Positions 1 to 11,019 of a DNA stretch of 64,000 nucleotides are shown here, in pieces. Numbering within the stretch: position 1 is the stretch's first letter; every line of letters begins with the position of its first letter. Origin of the DNA: Deinandra increscens subsp. villosa (lineage: Eukaryota; Streptophyta; Magnoliopsida; Asterales; Asteraceae); assembly GCA_039602395.1 (NCBI GenBank), contig JBCNJP010000018.1:2108001-2172000 (forward strand), given 5' to 3'. The notes beneath the pieces are model-generated. The model did not search any database. It saw only the letters and a program-made list of their open reading frames with translations, and was not told the origin of the DNA. A program made the position numbers and the translations under genes.

Positions 1-400
1 TCTGATCTCAGGCTCAGTCCAAGAATGGAATTGTGCACGAGTTCTATAATATTCAACTGGACTATAGCCATCACGGATCACAGCAAATAATTTCTTCTCG
101 GTGTCGTAATGCCAGCATAAGATGGGTTCACAACTCCCCTTTTTGTCTAAAGAGCTACTTCCAAGATCAAGAGCGTACTGAGTGGGGGCTGGTCCTTGAA
201 AGAATTCTCGGAACCAGTTGTCGTGACCTTCAGGAGCTTTGGAGATCACTCTACCTCCTCTGGCATATTCAGACATCTCAATATTTTCATCTCCATCGTC
301 TCCATTCATTGTATCAGCACCTTGCACACCCTGTGATGAACTTTGTTCAGGGGCACTTGAAGATTTTGACTCCACGAGACTTTTCAAGTCAGTAAATTTC
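1..400 (-). CDS. Partial exon of an unrecognised protein, open to the left edge
   Basis: The minus strand is open for about 133 codons from a pyrimidine-rich stretch ending in AAAG (near 400) to the window edge. The reading starts KFTDLKSLVESKSSS, passes an acidic Ser/Gln-rich linker (NGDDGDENIEMSE) and ends in a compact segment with APEGHDNWFREFF, EPILCWHYDTEKKLFAVI and DGYSPVEYY. The rich aromatic content and the possible splice acceptor look like a real coding exon rather than chance. I do not recognise the family. It could belong to a host gene or to a transposon whose remainder lies outside the window. There is no start codon here, so the exon would be internal. Confidence 0.4.
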
Positions 401-540
401 TTTAAGTTCAGAAAAAAAAATCTCAATTTAAACGCTCAAGTGAAATGTCTGATTTTGAAGCACAAGTTAACAAACACCATTAAGTTTGATGAGATTTAAA
501 AGAAAATTAGGTGTTTATGAATTTAATTCAATTTTAAGTA

Positions 541-820
541 GGTTTACGATTCTGCATATGGGTTTACGATCCACTAATGGGTTCACGACTGGTTTAAATT
601 AAGTCCAATCGTAAACAATATAACCAGTCGTAAACACCGAAAGTTAGTCAAGGCCCAATCGTAATCAACTTTGTCGTTTATGCGGATCGTAAACGATTCG
701 ATCGTGAACAGGAAATCGTAATCATAAATCGTAAACACTCCAAACGTTGTCTTCTTCACGAGAACGATCGTAAACTCTAAAATCCGCCATTGATATACCC
801 TGCAAAAACTCGTAAACTCA
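541..820. repeat. Cluster of GTTTACGA / TCGTAAAC motifs
   Basis: Within about 280 bases the octamer GTTTACGA occurs twice on the plus strand and its complement TCGTAAAC about six times, with degenerate forms (ATCGTAATC, GTTCACGAC, ATCGTGAAC) between them. One further exact copy lies near 1172. The copies are irregularly spaced, so this is not a satellite array. The rest of 401-1511 holds only short open frames without recognisable domains. The cluster could be a regulatory or low-complexity segment of the minus-strand gene suspected at the left edge, or a repeat of unknown origin. Confidence 0.5.
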
Positions 821-1511
821 TCATAACCTCAAATAATCACAAGTAAACAACCAACACTACCTTTTAAAGAGTTTTAACCACCAAAATGACTTCAAATCTC
901 GTTTAAATGTCACGAATGCAGTAACAAGAGAAGACGATAAAAAATTAGGGCTCAAAAAGAAAAAACCGTGAATACACAGGCAAAGCCTTGAGAAAACAGT
1001 TTGTTGACCAGGGATTCGTGGTCGGAAATGGATTACGAACACAAAGATGTGCTCGGTTGTGACGGAGGATGGTCGGAGGTGAGGCAGACGGTGTTTCCGG
1101 CGAGTGGAGACGGTGGCGGTTAGGGTTTTCTCGACGGATCGTAATCGGAGGTATGAGAGGTGTGTGAGGAATCGTAAACTGATTGGGGCTTATATACCTC
1201 ATTTGAAAAATTTTCATTTAGACCCCCTCGAGAACCAAAAACATTTCAAACACACCCAAACCTTTAAAAATAACAATTCTCACTTTTTTTTTAAAAAAAA
1301 AATTAACTTTGAGAAAACTGAGAATTTACGAAGCTTCCCCTCAGACTTAGCCCCGAGTATCCGATCATGATCATAAAATAAAAACTTTAAATATTTAAAG
1401 ACTAAAAACAAATTGAAAATGCACAAACTTAAGATAATCTAAATACTAGACAAAAACATACTTACCTTGAGATTGATGTTTTTCACGGATCAAACCAGAC
1501 AAATCATTAAC

Positions 1512-2011
1512 NNNNNNNNNNNNNNNNNNNNNNNNNNNNNNNNNNNNNNNNNNNNNNNNNNNNNNNNNNNNNNNNNNNNNNNNNNNNNNNNNNNNNNNNN
1601 NNNNNNNNNNNNNNNNNNNNNNNNNNNNNNNNNNNNNNNNNNNNNNNNNNNNNNNNNNNNNNNNNNNNNNNNNNNNNNNNNNNNNNNNNNNNNNNNNNNN
1701 NNNNNNNNNNNNNNNNNNNNNNNNNNNNNNNNNNNNNNNNNNNNNNNNNNNNNNNNNNNNNNNNNNNNNNNNNNNNNNNNNNNNNNNNNNNNNNNNNNNN
1801 NNNNNNNNNNNNNNNNNNNNNNNNNNNNNNNNNNNNNNNNNNNNNNNNNNNNNNNNNNNNNNNNNNNNNNNNNNNNNNNNNNNNNNNNNNNNNNNNNNNN
1901 NNNNNNNNNNNNNNNNNNNNNNNNNNNNNNNNNNNNNNNNNNNNNNNNNNNNNNNNNNNNNNNNNNNNNNNNNNNNNNNNNNNNNNNNNNNNNNNNNNNN
2001 NNNNNNNNNNN
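1512..2011. other. Assembly gap of 500 N
   Basis: Exactly 500 N, a standard placeholder length, so the true distance is unknown. Confidence 0.99.
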
Positions 2012-3112
2012 ACAGCTTCTTTAGTTATAATGTTTTTCTTTTTTTCCCTTTTCAAATTTTTTTAGTTATATTTAAAATATAAAAATCATTTTTGAGAGAG
2101 AACTCTGTCAACATGTATTAAATATTTCTGCTATATAAAATTACTTTTTAGTTGCTATAACTTAATTAATATTATTAGTTTATAGTATTTTATAAATTAT
2201 AAAGAGTTTAATGTGTGAACTACAATTTAAACTTTTTTTTAACTTTAAATTATTAGTTAGATTTTGGCAAATCACGTAGGTTTATTCTTTTTCTTAGGGT
2301 CGGTTATTTTAGGTGCCCGAATGTCTCTTAACACGACATTTGAGTTTTCAGTCTAGGTCGGTCGGTTGCGTGAATATGATAATGTGTAATTCTTAGTTGT
2401 ATAGGTTGGAACAACAAGTTAACATTATTAATGTGATCGACCCGACTCAGATGGAAATTCAGATGTCATATTAAAAAATATCTGGGATTAAAAAATAACA
2501 AGTAAAAAAAGTGTTAAAAGCCATTTTTGAAACTAAATAGTGATTTTATAATTTTATAATACTTTAAATTAATAGCCTTTGTAGCAACTAAATAATAGTT
2601 TTATAATAAAAACAAAAGTATATAATATATCTAAAAACATTTTTCGTATTGTAAATATAATAAACAGAAAACATTTTTGAAAAGGAAAAAACAAAAACAT
2701 TGTAACTAAAAGAAGTCAAAATATATATTTATGAAAACCAGTATATGTTTTAAAAAAAAAGTTGGAATATATATTTATGAAAAACAGTAAATGTTTATAT
2801 TTGAGAAAAATGTTAAAAAAAAGAAGTTTCAAGTATTATTTATTAAACAAAATATTAATAAAATTGATTTGTTTCTTAATTATTTTAAATAGGATTTTTT
2901 TAATAAAGTTAGGAGAGTGAAAAATGTTATTTTCAAGAAAACACCCATTTTGGTAGGGTTATAAGGTCAGGTACACTATGGTGTAGCTAAGGTGTAATAA
3001 TAATAAGTGTGGTATTCTATGAACTTTGAGAGTTGTGTATGACAATTTGTGAAACCATAATAAATTAATTAGTTATACCAAATATTTAGTTAGTTAACCA
3101 TAATAAATTAAT
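2012..3112. other. AT-rich intergenic DNA, nothing recognised
   Basis: Strongly AT-rich sequence with no credible coding frame. Around 2935-2990 a stretch reading AACACCCATTTTGGTAG followed by TACACTATGGTGTA resembles the sequence at 8085-8290, which suggests an unclassified dispersed repeat. Confidence 0.6.
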
Positions 3113-3121
3113 ATCCCCCCT

Positions 3122-3412
3122 AAATCAAAGGTTACCGGGTCGATCATAAAGAGAAGGAGAAAAGGGACTGGAAGTTCGACCATCTGGCCTCTTGTTAACC
3201 GGATTGGTTCGTCGGCGCCTCCGGAGGTGCAGGATGGGCATGGGGTTTGTGCGCAGAATTCGCCATCCTCGCAGGGGCTTCGCGACATCGCCTTGGTGGA
3301 TGAGGTGCTTGACACGATTAGGGTTAATCCGTGTGTAGGCATTAACCTGGATGGTCATCACAGCTTGGTCGCGGACATTATCAGGGGAAATGGAGAAGGG
3401 AAGTGTGCGTGA
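3122..3412 (+). pseudogene. LINE ORF1, C-terminal remnant
   Basis: Open frame of about 96 codons without a start, ending at TGA 3410-3412. It contains a basic patch (KRRRKG) and the segment DIALVDEVLDTIRVNPCVG. No CCHC knuckle remains. The stop overlaps the ATG of ORF2 by one base in the pentanucleotide TGATG, so this frame is best read as the end of ORF1 in a dicistronic LINE. The N-terminal RNA-binding part is missing. Confidence 0.6.
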
Positions 3413-6400
3413 TGGATATTCTCTCTGTCAACATTTGTGGGGCTGGGGGACCGCAATAAGGGTACATGGATAAAGGAGATTAGGGCTTCTCACAAAGTTA
3501 ACTTCCTGTGCTTCCAAGAAACCCAATTTAGGGATGGATCAAAAATTCCTTTCAAAAGCTTTTGGGGCAAGATTGGAGCTTTTAATGTGTGGGTCGATGC
3601 CTCTGGGCGATCTGGGGGTCTGGGATGCTCGTGGAATCCGTCAACCTTCAAGCATTCGAACATCATCAAAGATGACAACTTCATTGTTGTCAAAGGTAAG
3701 GCTCTGGGCATGTTGGAAAATATTAATATCATAAATGTTTATGCCCCCAGGGCTCCTCTGCTAAGAAAAGGTTATGGGACAAACTGTCTTCTATTATCGA
3801 GCCCGATGGCCTCTGGATTGTTGCTGGCGATTTCAACGAGGTGCGTGTGCAAGAGGACTGCTTGAACTCGGAGTTCCACCCTTCAGGGGCTGCCCACTTC
3901 AATGACTTTATCTACAATTCCAACCTTGTGGAGTATGGCATGGGTGGAATGAAATACACATATTCACATGGGAATGGTAAGTCTTTTAGCAAAATAGACC
4001 GAATTCTTGTTAGCTCCTCTTTTATGTGCAGGTGGCCACATGCGTCTCTTACGGCGCTTCCTCGCCTTTGGTCGGACCACTGTCCGTTAATTCTCAAGTG
4101 TTCGTGCTGTCGATTTTGGCCCGACCCCTTTTCGGTTCTTTTCATCTTGGCTTCAAAAAGATGGGCTTGAGAATATTGTTAAAGACACCCTTGCCAATTG
4201 CCTTTCTGTTGGTAGACCGGATGTGGTTCTGTTAACTAAACTCAAAAGGCTTAAGGAGAATATCAAGGGATGGATTAGAGAGTGTAAAGAGGCTGATTCT
4301 AAACGTGTTGTGGACCTCACATCCAATTATAATCTTCTCGATGCCAAAGCTGAGTCTTCCCCTCTGTCTGAGATCGAGCTTTCCTCTTGGGCTGATATGA
4401 AAAGGGAGCTCGGCGAGCTGCATGACGTGATTAATATGGATCTCAAACAGAAGGCTCGATGTCGATGGGCTTTAGACGGCGATGAAAACACGTCTTTTTT
4501 CCATGGTATTAGTAACTAGAGATTGGGGTACAAGAGAATTAGCGGTTTCTTGGTCAACAATTCATGGGTCACTGACCCAAATGTCATGAAAAAAGAAGCT
4601 TGGAAGTTTTTTAAGAAAAAATACTCGGATGTTTCCTCTGAGCGTCCCAGAATTGTTTGCGACAATATTAAAAAAAATTTATCTTGATGACGGTATCCTC
4701 CTCACACAACCATTCTCAAAATTTGAAATCAAAGACGCGGTGTGGATGTGTGGTAACGACAAAGCCCCTGGGCCGGATGGGTTTAACTTTGCATTCATCA
4801 AAAGGTTTTGGGTTTTTCTCGAGGACGACTTCCTTTATGTTCTTAATTGTTTCCATTCGGATGGTGTGTTAAGCAAGGGTTGTGGCTCCTCCTTTATTCA
4901 CCTCATCCCCAAATGTGAAGACCCTTTGACATTTAATGATTATAGACCGATTAGCCCCATCGGTTGTATTCAAAAGGTCATCTCTAAAGTCTTGGCGAAC
5001 CGTCTTAAGCTCGTGCTTAACAAAGTGATATCCGAAACGCAGATGGGTTTTCTTGCTAGCAGGAACATCATTGACGCCCCCCTTATTCTTAACGAGGTGG
5101 TCTCTTGGGCTAAGAAGAATAAGCTCCCCATGATGCTCTTCAAAATTGATTTTGAGAAGGCGTTTGACTCTATTTCTTGGAGCTTTCTTGACGATATTCT
5201 TGAGCAAATGAACTTTCCACCCCGTTGGCGGCTTTGGATTAATGGTTGTCTTAAGGCCTCGAGGGCCTCGGTGCTCATCAATGGGGCTCCTTCCTTTGAG
5301 TTCCAATGCTTCAGGGGTGTTAGGCGAGGTGATCCCCTTTCTCCCTACCTTTTTATTATTGCGATGGAGGCTTTTCATTCGATGCTCTCCAAAGCCCTTT
5401 CGATGGGTATCTTTCACGGGTTCCATGTGCCGAGATCGGATTCGGTGATCTCTCACTTGTTATATGCCGATGATGCCATCGTGGTGGGAGATTGGTCCAA
5501 GCTTAATGTCGTCAACCTCCTTCGCCTTCTCAGAGGTTTTTTCCTTGTCTCCGGTTTAAAAGTTAACATTAAGAAATGCGGTATTTTGGCGTTAATATCC
5601 CTCTCGATGAGGTGAAAGGCTTTGCGGAGTTGTGCGGGTGTGGTGGCGGCGAGCTCCCCTTGAAATATTTGGGCCTTGTTGTGGGAGATAACATGAATAG
5701 AATAAGTTCTTGGAAGTCGGTGGTAGATTTGTTCCAAGCTAGGCTTTCCTGTTAGAAGGCTAAGCATTTATCGATGGGGGGTCGGCTTACCTTAATCAAA
5801 TCGGTCATTGATAGTCTTCATATTTATTTTTTCTCTCTTTATAAGGCGCCGGTTAAAGTCATTCAAAATTAGAAAGCATTCGCTTTAACTTTCTTTGGGG
5901 CGGGAGGGGGAAGCGATCGTGGTATGGATAGGAAGATTCATTGGGTGAGTAAAGCCGCTATTTGTAAACCAAAGGAGGAAGGAGGGCTTGGTCTTGATTC
6001 TCTCGAAAATATCAATAGAGCCCTTCTTGTGAAATGGTTTTGGAGGTTCATGGTGGAGCCGGATAGACTTTGGAGAAAAGTGATCATGGGTATTCATGGT
6101 TTTTCTATTGGGTGCCCTTGGATTCCTTGTAATAATTCCCTTGCAGGTGTGTGGAAGAATATCATCAAGGTTGAAGGGGGTTTGTTAAAATGCAATGTAA
6201 GGCTTAAGGAGCTTCTGGTTTTTGTGGATAATCAATGGAAATGGACTGGGAATTCGCTGGGCATCTATTCTGCCAAATCCTTGAGGCAAATTTTGTCCAA
6301 ATCTGCTGGGCATGTTGAGCCCGTCCCCATGTCCTGGCCCAAAACAATTCCTATAAAGGTTAATTTGCTTGTATGACGGACAATCCTTGGCAGGCTGCCT

Positions 6401-6733
6401 ACTTTAGACAACCTTATCCGGCGTAATGTTTCGGTTTCTTCTACCTCCTGTCCGCTTTGTTTGGAGGCTGAGGAAACGGTGGAGAACCTTTTTACAGGGT
6501 GCCGGGTTGTCTTGGATCTTTGGTCAAAAATATCTAATTGGTGTAGAATTCCCCAAATTATATGTTTTTCCATGAAGGACTTGGCTCAACATTATGCGAT
6601 CTACAATGGGGATAAAAACAAAGCTTCGGTGATCCAAGCTATCATTCACACGGCTTGTTGGGTTATTTGGCGGGCTAGAAATGATGCCATATTTAATAAT
6701 CGGAGAGTTCCGGTCCAAAAATCTTTTCCTTGA
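3412..6733 (+). pseudogene. LINE ORF2: endonuclease and reverse transcriptase, broken
   Basis: ORF2 begins at ATG 3412 (MDILSVNICGAGG) and shifts frame within 30 bases. Endonuclease landmarks follow: FLCFQETQ (near 3505), the GDFNEV-type motif (near 3825, after another shift), KIDRIL and SDHCPL (near 4075). The reverse transcriptase lies at 4629-5615 with KAPGPDGFN, the YRPISPIG motif, KIDFEKAFDS, GDPLSPYLF and the catalytic YADDAIVVG. After further stops the C-terminal region at 5924-6733 keeps a Cys-rich CPLCLEAEETVENLFTGC motif, as in plant zf-RVT domains. At least four frameshifts and several stop codons show that the copy is dead, although the RT core itself is open for 328 residues. Confidence 0.88.
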
Positions 6734-6908
6734 TGTCAAGACGTCGAGTTTTCTTTGGGTGTCTAATAGGTGTAAGAGGAGCGTCTTTTGTTGGCGTGAT
6801 TGGTGCAACTTTAATTGTATAATGTAATGCCCGTTATGTTTCTTGCCGGCTCCTAGCGTCTTGCTAGTTGTTGGGTCGTTTTAATGAAATCGCCGTTCAA
6901 AAAAAAAA

Positions 6909-7334
6909 TTATACACTTATTTAATCTCTTATTTGTACATTGTGAAAATAAAACCAAATATTCATGATTTACTAAATTTTTATTTTTACTGTTACATTAA
7001 TATAATTTGGTATAAAACATATAACTTCAAAACGTTTATTGGTTTTCAAAATATTTTTTAGAATTTAAAAATCAATATCACTTTCTAGAGTAAAGATAAA
7101 AAAAATTATTGTCTCTATTGAAATGTTAAAAAAATCTTTTGTGACTATCTTGTATGTCTTGCATAATCTAGTTTATTGTTTTTTTTGTTTAATTAAAATG
7201 ATCTTCTATTTTTTTAAACTTTTCTAAGTTTTTGTGTATTTTGTTATTTGAGAACCGACTCGCTAAAATCTTGAGTCGAGTCGAGCTCATGTAGACTCGC
7301 AAGCATTAAGTTCAAGCTTGGCTCTACAAAAAAT
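6909..7334. other. AT-rich spacer, nothing recognised
   Basis: AT-rich sequence following the LINE poly(A) tail. No coding frame or terminal repeat could be supported. Confidence 0.6.
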
Positions 7335-7335
7335 A

Positions 7336-7528
7336 TGGTCAATAGCAGCGACGCCTTTCAGCGGCGACATGAGCTTTAGCGGCGACAATCAATAGTGGCG
7401 ACACACAGAGCAAATAGGGGCCAGGTATTAGCGGCGACTCAATAGCGGCGACGTGTCTCACCACTATTGAGTATCAGCAGCGACATTCGTGGCCAATTGC
7501 GGCGGGATATGTCGCCACTATTGACCCC
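7336..7528. repeat. Short element with AGCGGCGAC repeats and inverted ends
   Basis: About eight copies of (A/T)GC(G/A)GCGAC or GTGGCGAC lie in 190 bases. The ends are imperfect inverted repeats: GGTCAATAGCAGCGAC on the left and, read from the right on the other strand, GGTCAATAGTGGCGAC (14 of 16 matches). Repeated GC-rich motifs of this kind occur in the subterminal parts of some DNA transposons. No target duplication was established, so it may be a MITE-like element or a decayed transposon end. Confidence 0.5.
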
Positions 7529-8282
7529 TTTTCTTATATTGTGATTAGTTTTTTTTTTAAATAAGTTCAAACTCGCAACTCTAGCTATAGGATATAAGAC
7601 TTGTATAATTTATAAATATTTTTTTTAATTGCTAAAAGGAATAGTTTTTAAGAAAATTTATAATTTTTTTTAATTAAATAGCTACTCTAATAGATAAAAA
7701 AAATCAGTTTAAAAATATCCTTTGAAAGTTTCTAATAAAATTAACTTTATATTTTATAAATCGTTATCTGTATTTTTTCTCCATTTTCATAAGTGTTTTA
7801 TTTAATTTTTAATAAAAAAAATTTCTTTGTATTACAAAAAATTGAAAGAAAAACACATATAGAAGAACAACACAATTTTTTTAAAGAACTGAAACTACGT
7901 AAAACTAATATACAAAAATTATAAAACATTCAAAAATGCATTTTTTAAACATCACCGCTCCCAACAAGTTTTTTTTTTAATTTTATTAGAAATATTTTTT
8001 TGTATAATTCATTTTGTTTAATAAGAATAAAAGTGGGAAATTTAATATTCAATGAAAATAAGAGTGAGAAGGTGAAGTTTTCAAAAAACACCTATTTTGG
8101 TAAATATTTTTTGAACTATGCCAATTTGGTAAATAAGCTTTAAAATTAGACTAGTTTGGTAAAAAAAACACTAATAATGTAACAATTAAATATTATTAAT
8201 GTGCTAATTATTGTTAGACACACCACTCCATGCTAATCATTATTAGACACAAAATAACATGCTAATCATTGTTAGTTACACC
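7529..8282. other. AT-rich spacer, nothing coding
   Basis: AT-rich DNA without a credible gene. The part after 8085 (CACCTATTTTGGTAAA, then several CATGCTAATCATT repeats and TACACCATGGTGTA) resembles the segment near 2935-2990. Confidence 0.5.
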
Positions 8283-8290
8283 ATGGTGTA

Positions 8291-8987
8291 CAGGGGCGGA
8301 CCTCTAATAGGCCCAGGGGTCCCCGTGGACCCCCTCAACTTCGTACGTAAAGTGGAAATTATATGAACGGTTTTGAGTGGAAAAGAAATTGTAGCAGGGA
8401 GTTATTAAATAAATAAGTTGGTAAAATGTAAACAAAACTTCCCATTATCGGGGTGGTAAGATTCGCCAGCGAGTAATTAAAGGTCGCACGTTCGAGGTTG
8501 CTTCACTACATATATTTTTTTTTCAATTTGTTTTCATTAATTTCAATGCTCTGATTCTCTACGTATTCTTTTTTTATCAATCTGTTTTTATTAAATTGAA
8601 TGCTCTACCAATTAAATGAGTAATTAAAACTCTGCAATTAAATGAGTTAATAAAGACAAAATAAATATACAAATATCTACAAACTCATTTTTAATTAATA
8701 AAGCCCCTATAATCGCTCTCTTTATCTCTGATTAAAAAAATGTGTGCATTCACAATTGTTTCATTTAGAAAGTAAAACTCCATTCGAAACAAAATTATTG
8801 ATCCATCCTCATTTCTTCTATGATATTTTTTATTGAAATCTTACATCATCCTTATTTTTTCTATATTATTTAAATTTTAATAACGATATTTCTTTTGTTT
8901 TTGTGTCATATTTGTCTTATGTGACCAACCCGATTCTGTAAAAAAAAATTGTGGACCTCCTCAAAAAAACTTCTAGTTCCGCCCCTG
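8291..8987. mobile_element. Non-autonomous hAT element, 697 bp
   Basis: The ends are inverted repeats starting CAGGGGCGGA; the right end reads TCCGCCCCTG. The element is flanked on both sides by the identical 8-bp sequence ATGGTGTA (8283-8290 and 8988-8995). An 8-bp duplication with CAGGGGCG-type ends is characteristic of hAT insertions. The interior has no transposase frame, so the element would need a transposase from elsewhere. The perfect duplication suggests a fairly recent insertion. Confidence 0.9.
8448..8508 (+). other. tRNA-like Pol III promoter boxes inside the hAT element
   Basis: A box-A-like GGGGTGGTAAG (8451) is followed about 35 bases later by a box-B-like GTTCGAGGTTGC (8490). 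The order and spacing fit a tRNA or the head of a SINE. No tRNA cloverleaf was worked out, so this is a candidate tRNA-derived segment carried inside the hAT element. Confidence 0.4.
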
Positions 8988-9042
8988 ATGGTGTACCCAA
9001 GTTAGGTACACCATGGTGTCCTTAAGATTTCCTTTTTAGTAA

Positions 9043-11016
9043 GGCTATGTGTAGTCATAATGCCCCCCCACCATGGGGCATTATGTGACATGTGGCGCTG
9101 ACGTGGCAAAGGGGGGGGGGGGTTATGTGACATGGGTGTGTAGTCATAAAGCCTCTACAATCATTACTTCTATTATTTTTATTTTATTAAACTAAAATAA
9201 AAAAAATTATAAAACCATAACATTATATAAATATAAACGGAACATTTCATAGAAAATTAAAAAAAACCGGAATATTACTTAAAAATAAAAAACCGACACT
9301 TAAAAAAAACGGAACATTACATAAAAAAACAACCCTACTCGCCACTCATGTAACTCTTCGCGATGTCCTCCCTAAGTTTTATTGCGATCGTACGCGCCGG
9401 TTCGTCCTCCGGGAGTGGTTGTCGAAGCTCTTGTAAATCTTGGTGCATTATACGGCGTTTGACCAACCCCGTTTGTTCTCGACGCAAACTCACCAACGTT
9501 TGTAGCTTTTCATTCATCTCCCCTTGAAGCTTGTTGATATTTGAGACGGTGGTGGCGGTGGAACGACTTGACGACGACGAAGCCCTTTGAGCCTTCGTGA
9601 AATCTCGACTAGGTGGTCGATGAGGCTCGACGTGCACAAACTCAACTTGCTCATTTAAATCAAAGGCACGAGCATCCGAACTCTCCCCATCCGTTTCGTT
9701 TGTTGATTCGGTCCTAGACTTTTTCGAGCGACGCTTTATTTTATTCTTCAAATCAACTTGAGAAAGCCACTTGGGTGCATTTTTTAACACGTTCCAAACC
9801 GCGATGTAGTTAAACGCGGGACGACCGACCCCGTATTCGATTAGCGCTTGTGATTGGACATCTTCGTTGTTTTGACCGCTTTGCCAACCCGAAACCATAC
9901 GGTTGTAAATGGTAGAAAAAATCTTGCATTTTTTGTTGATATCGGTCCATTTACCCGATATGGAGTCGGGTTGGCGGTATGGCTCGTTTGCCTTCATCAA
10001 CTCATAGAACTTCTTTCTCGTCTCTCGTCAAAAAGTCGTCAAGTCTTGGTCGTTAGCTTCAACATTTAAAAAATATATATATATATATATATATATATCA
10101 ACATTTAAAAAAATATATATATATATATACATAAAAAAATGATTTTAATAACTTTTTTTACCAATGATCGGGTTTTCTAAGCAATCAAGCCAAACTCGAG
10201 CTAGCGCCACCTCCTCTCCTCCGTCCACGGTTGCACTTGTTTCTTCTCTCTTGGCGCCTCGGGTGCCTTCTTTTTGTGTGACCGTTTTTTCCTACCCGCA
10301 TTTTGCTTCGGTTGGGTCTCGGGCACAACATCATCGTCAAGCGGTATGACGTCGTCTTCGGGAGATGGTGTCGGTCGAGACGAGGGTGATGGTGTCGGTC
10401 GAGGCGATTGAGAAGCTTGAAATGGATTGTTTTGTTGGAAGGTTTGTTGTTGAAATGAGTTTTGTTGTTGGAATGCTTGAAACGGAGAAAAAGAATGTTG
10501 AGCAAAGGGATTAAACCCCATGCCTTGCGGGAAGTTTTGTTGAAACGGTTGAAACGGTTGTTGCATTGGCGGTGATCCTAAACTCGCCATGTACGCGAAC
10601 AACCCGTCATCATCGGGGTTACCGTTCGTACGACGGGGAGGTTGGAAGGGCGGGTTTGATGATGGTCCTCGTCCTTGCATTTTCTTAAAAAAAAATAGAA
10701 GATTGATAGATGAAGAGATGAGAGAAGTAGAGGTGTAAAAAAATGTGAAGGTGGGTACCACTCTTTTATACACTTGTATAAAATTTTGGTTATTAAAAAA
10801 AATAAATAAATAAATAAATAAATAAATAAAACTTGAATGCTCAACGGTAGCCTAACGGCTATTTTTTGAAAATGGCCGTCAAAGTGAGAAGGGCGCTATG
10901 CCCCTCACGCCTCTCGGCCAAAATCAGCAACATGGCGCCCCGGGGGGTGCCCAGGGGCGCTATATGGGGCGCTATGATGGGGGTTGGGGTGCTATCACGC
11001 CCGATTACACATAGCC
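9043..11016 (-). mobile_element. PIF/Harbinger element, ORF1-only derivative
   Basis: The terminal inverted repeats share GGCTATGTGTA (9043-9053 and complement at 11006-11016), and the flanking trinucleotide TAA is present on both sides (9040-9042, 11017-11019), as expected of PIF/Harbinger insertion. The 1974-bp interior holds one minus-strand gene, the SANT/Myb-like ORF1. The remaining space cannot contain a DDE transposase. GC-rich subterminal tracts with GGGGCGCTATG-like repeats lie inside both ends. A run of 12 G at 9111-9122 and a run of about eight AAAT units at 10800-10830 are also inside. Confidence 0.9.
9335..10680 (-). pseudogene. Harbinger ORF1 (SANT/Myb-like DNA-binding protein), damaged
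   Basis: Exon 1 runs from ATG 10680 (MQGRGPSSNPPFQPP), through a Gln/Phe/Pro-rich region and a basic patch (GRKKRSHKKK), to the start of the SANT domain (PWTEE near 10225). An extra AG near 10215 shifts the frame; without it the domain continues EVALARVWLDCLENPI. A likely intron follows, donor GT at 10161-10160 and acceptor AG at 10058-10057, and contains the TA microsatellite. Exon 2 (10056-9335) holds TTF-stop-RETRKKFYELM, YRQPDSISGKW, a C-terminal Ser-rich and coiled-coil region, and ends DIAKSYMSGE. The stop TGA at 10028-10030 replaces a codon that is Trp in related proteins. ORF1 products of this family assist the transposase in binding element ends. This copy needs two repairs to be read. 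Confidence 0.8.
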
Positions 11017-11019
11017 TAA

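Larger units (their letters stand above)
3113..6908 (+). mobile_element. Degenerate 5'-truncated L1-type LINE
   Basis: A non-LTR retrotransposon in the expected order: the tail of ORF1, an apurinic-type endonuclease, a reverse transcriptase, and a C-terminal zf-RVT-like region, ending in a run of ten A at 6899-6908. ORF1 lacks its N-terminal part, so the copy is 5'-truncated. Several frameshifts and stops make it inactive. No convincing target-site duplication was found, and the exact 5' boundary (near 3113-3122) is a guess based on where the coding signal starts. Confidence 0.85.

Noticed and set aside
4869..5456. Minus-strand frame of 195 residues
   Set aside because: It is the antisense shadow of the LINE reverse transcriptase.
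3113..6908. Target-site duplication of the LINE
   Set aside because: Sequence after the poly(A) tail (TTATACACTTATTTAATC) was not found upstream of the 5' boundary.
7336..7528. CACTA transposon end
   Set aside because: CACTATTGA words occur inside, but the ends do not start with CACTA and no 3-bp duplication was established.
9111..9122. G-quadruplex-like run of G (also C run at 22985-22998)
   Set aside because: Single homopolymers inside TEs, prone to sequencing error, with no further G-tracts of the right spacing to support a quadruplex claim.
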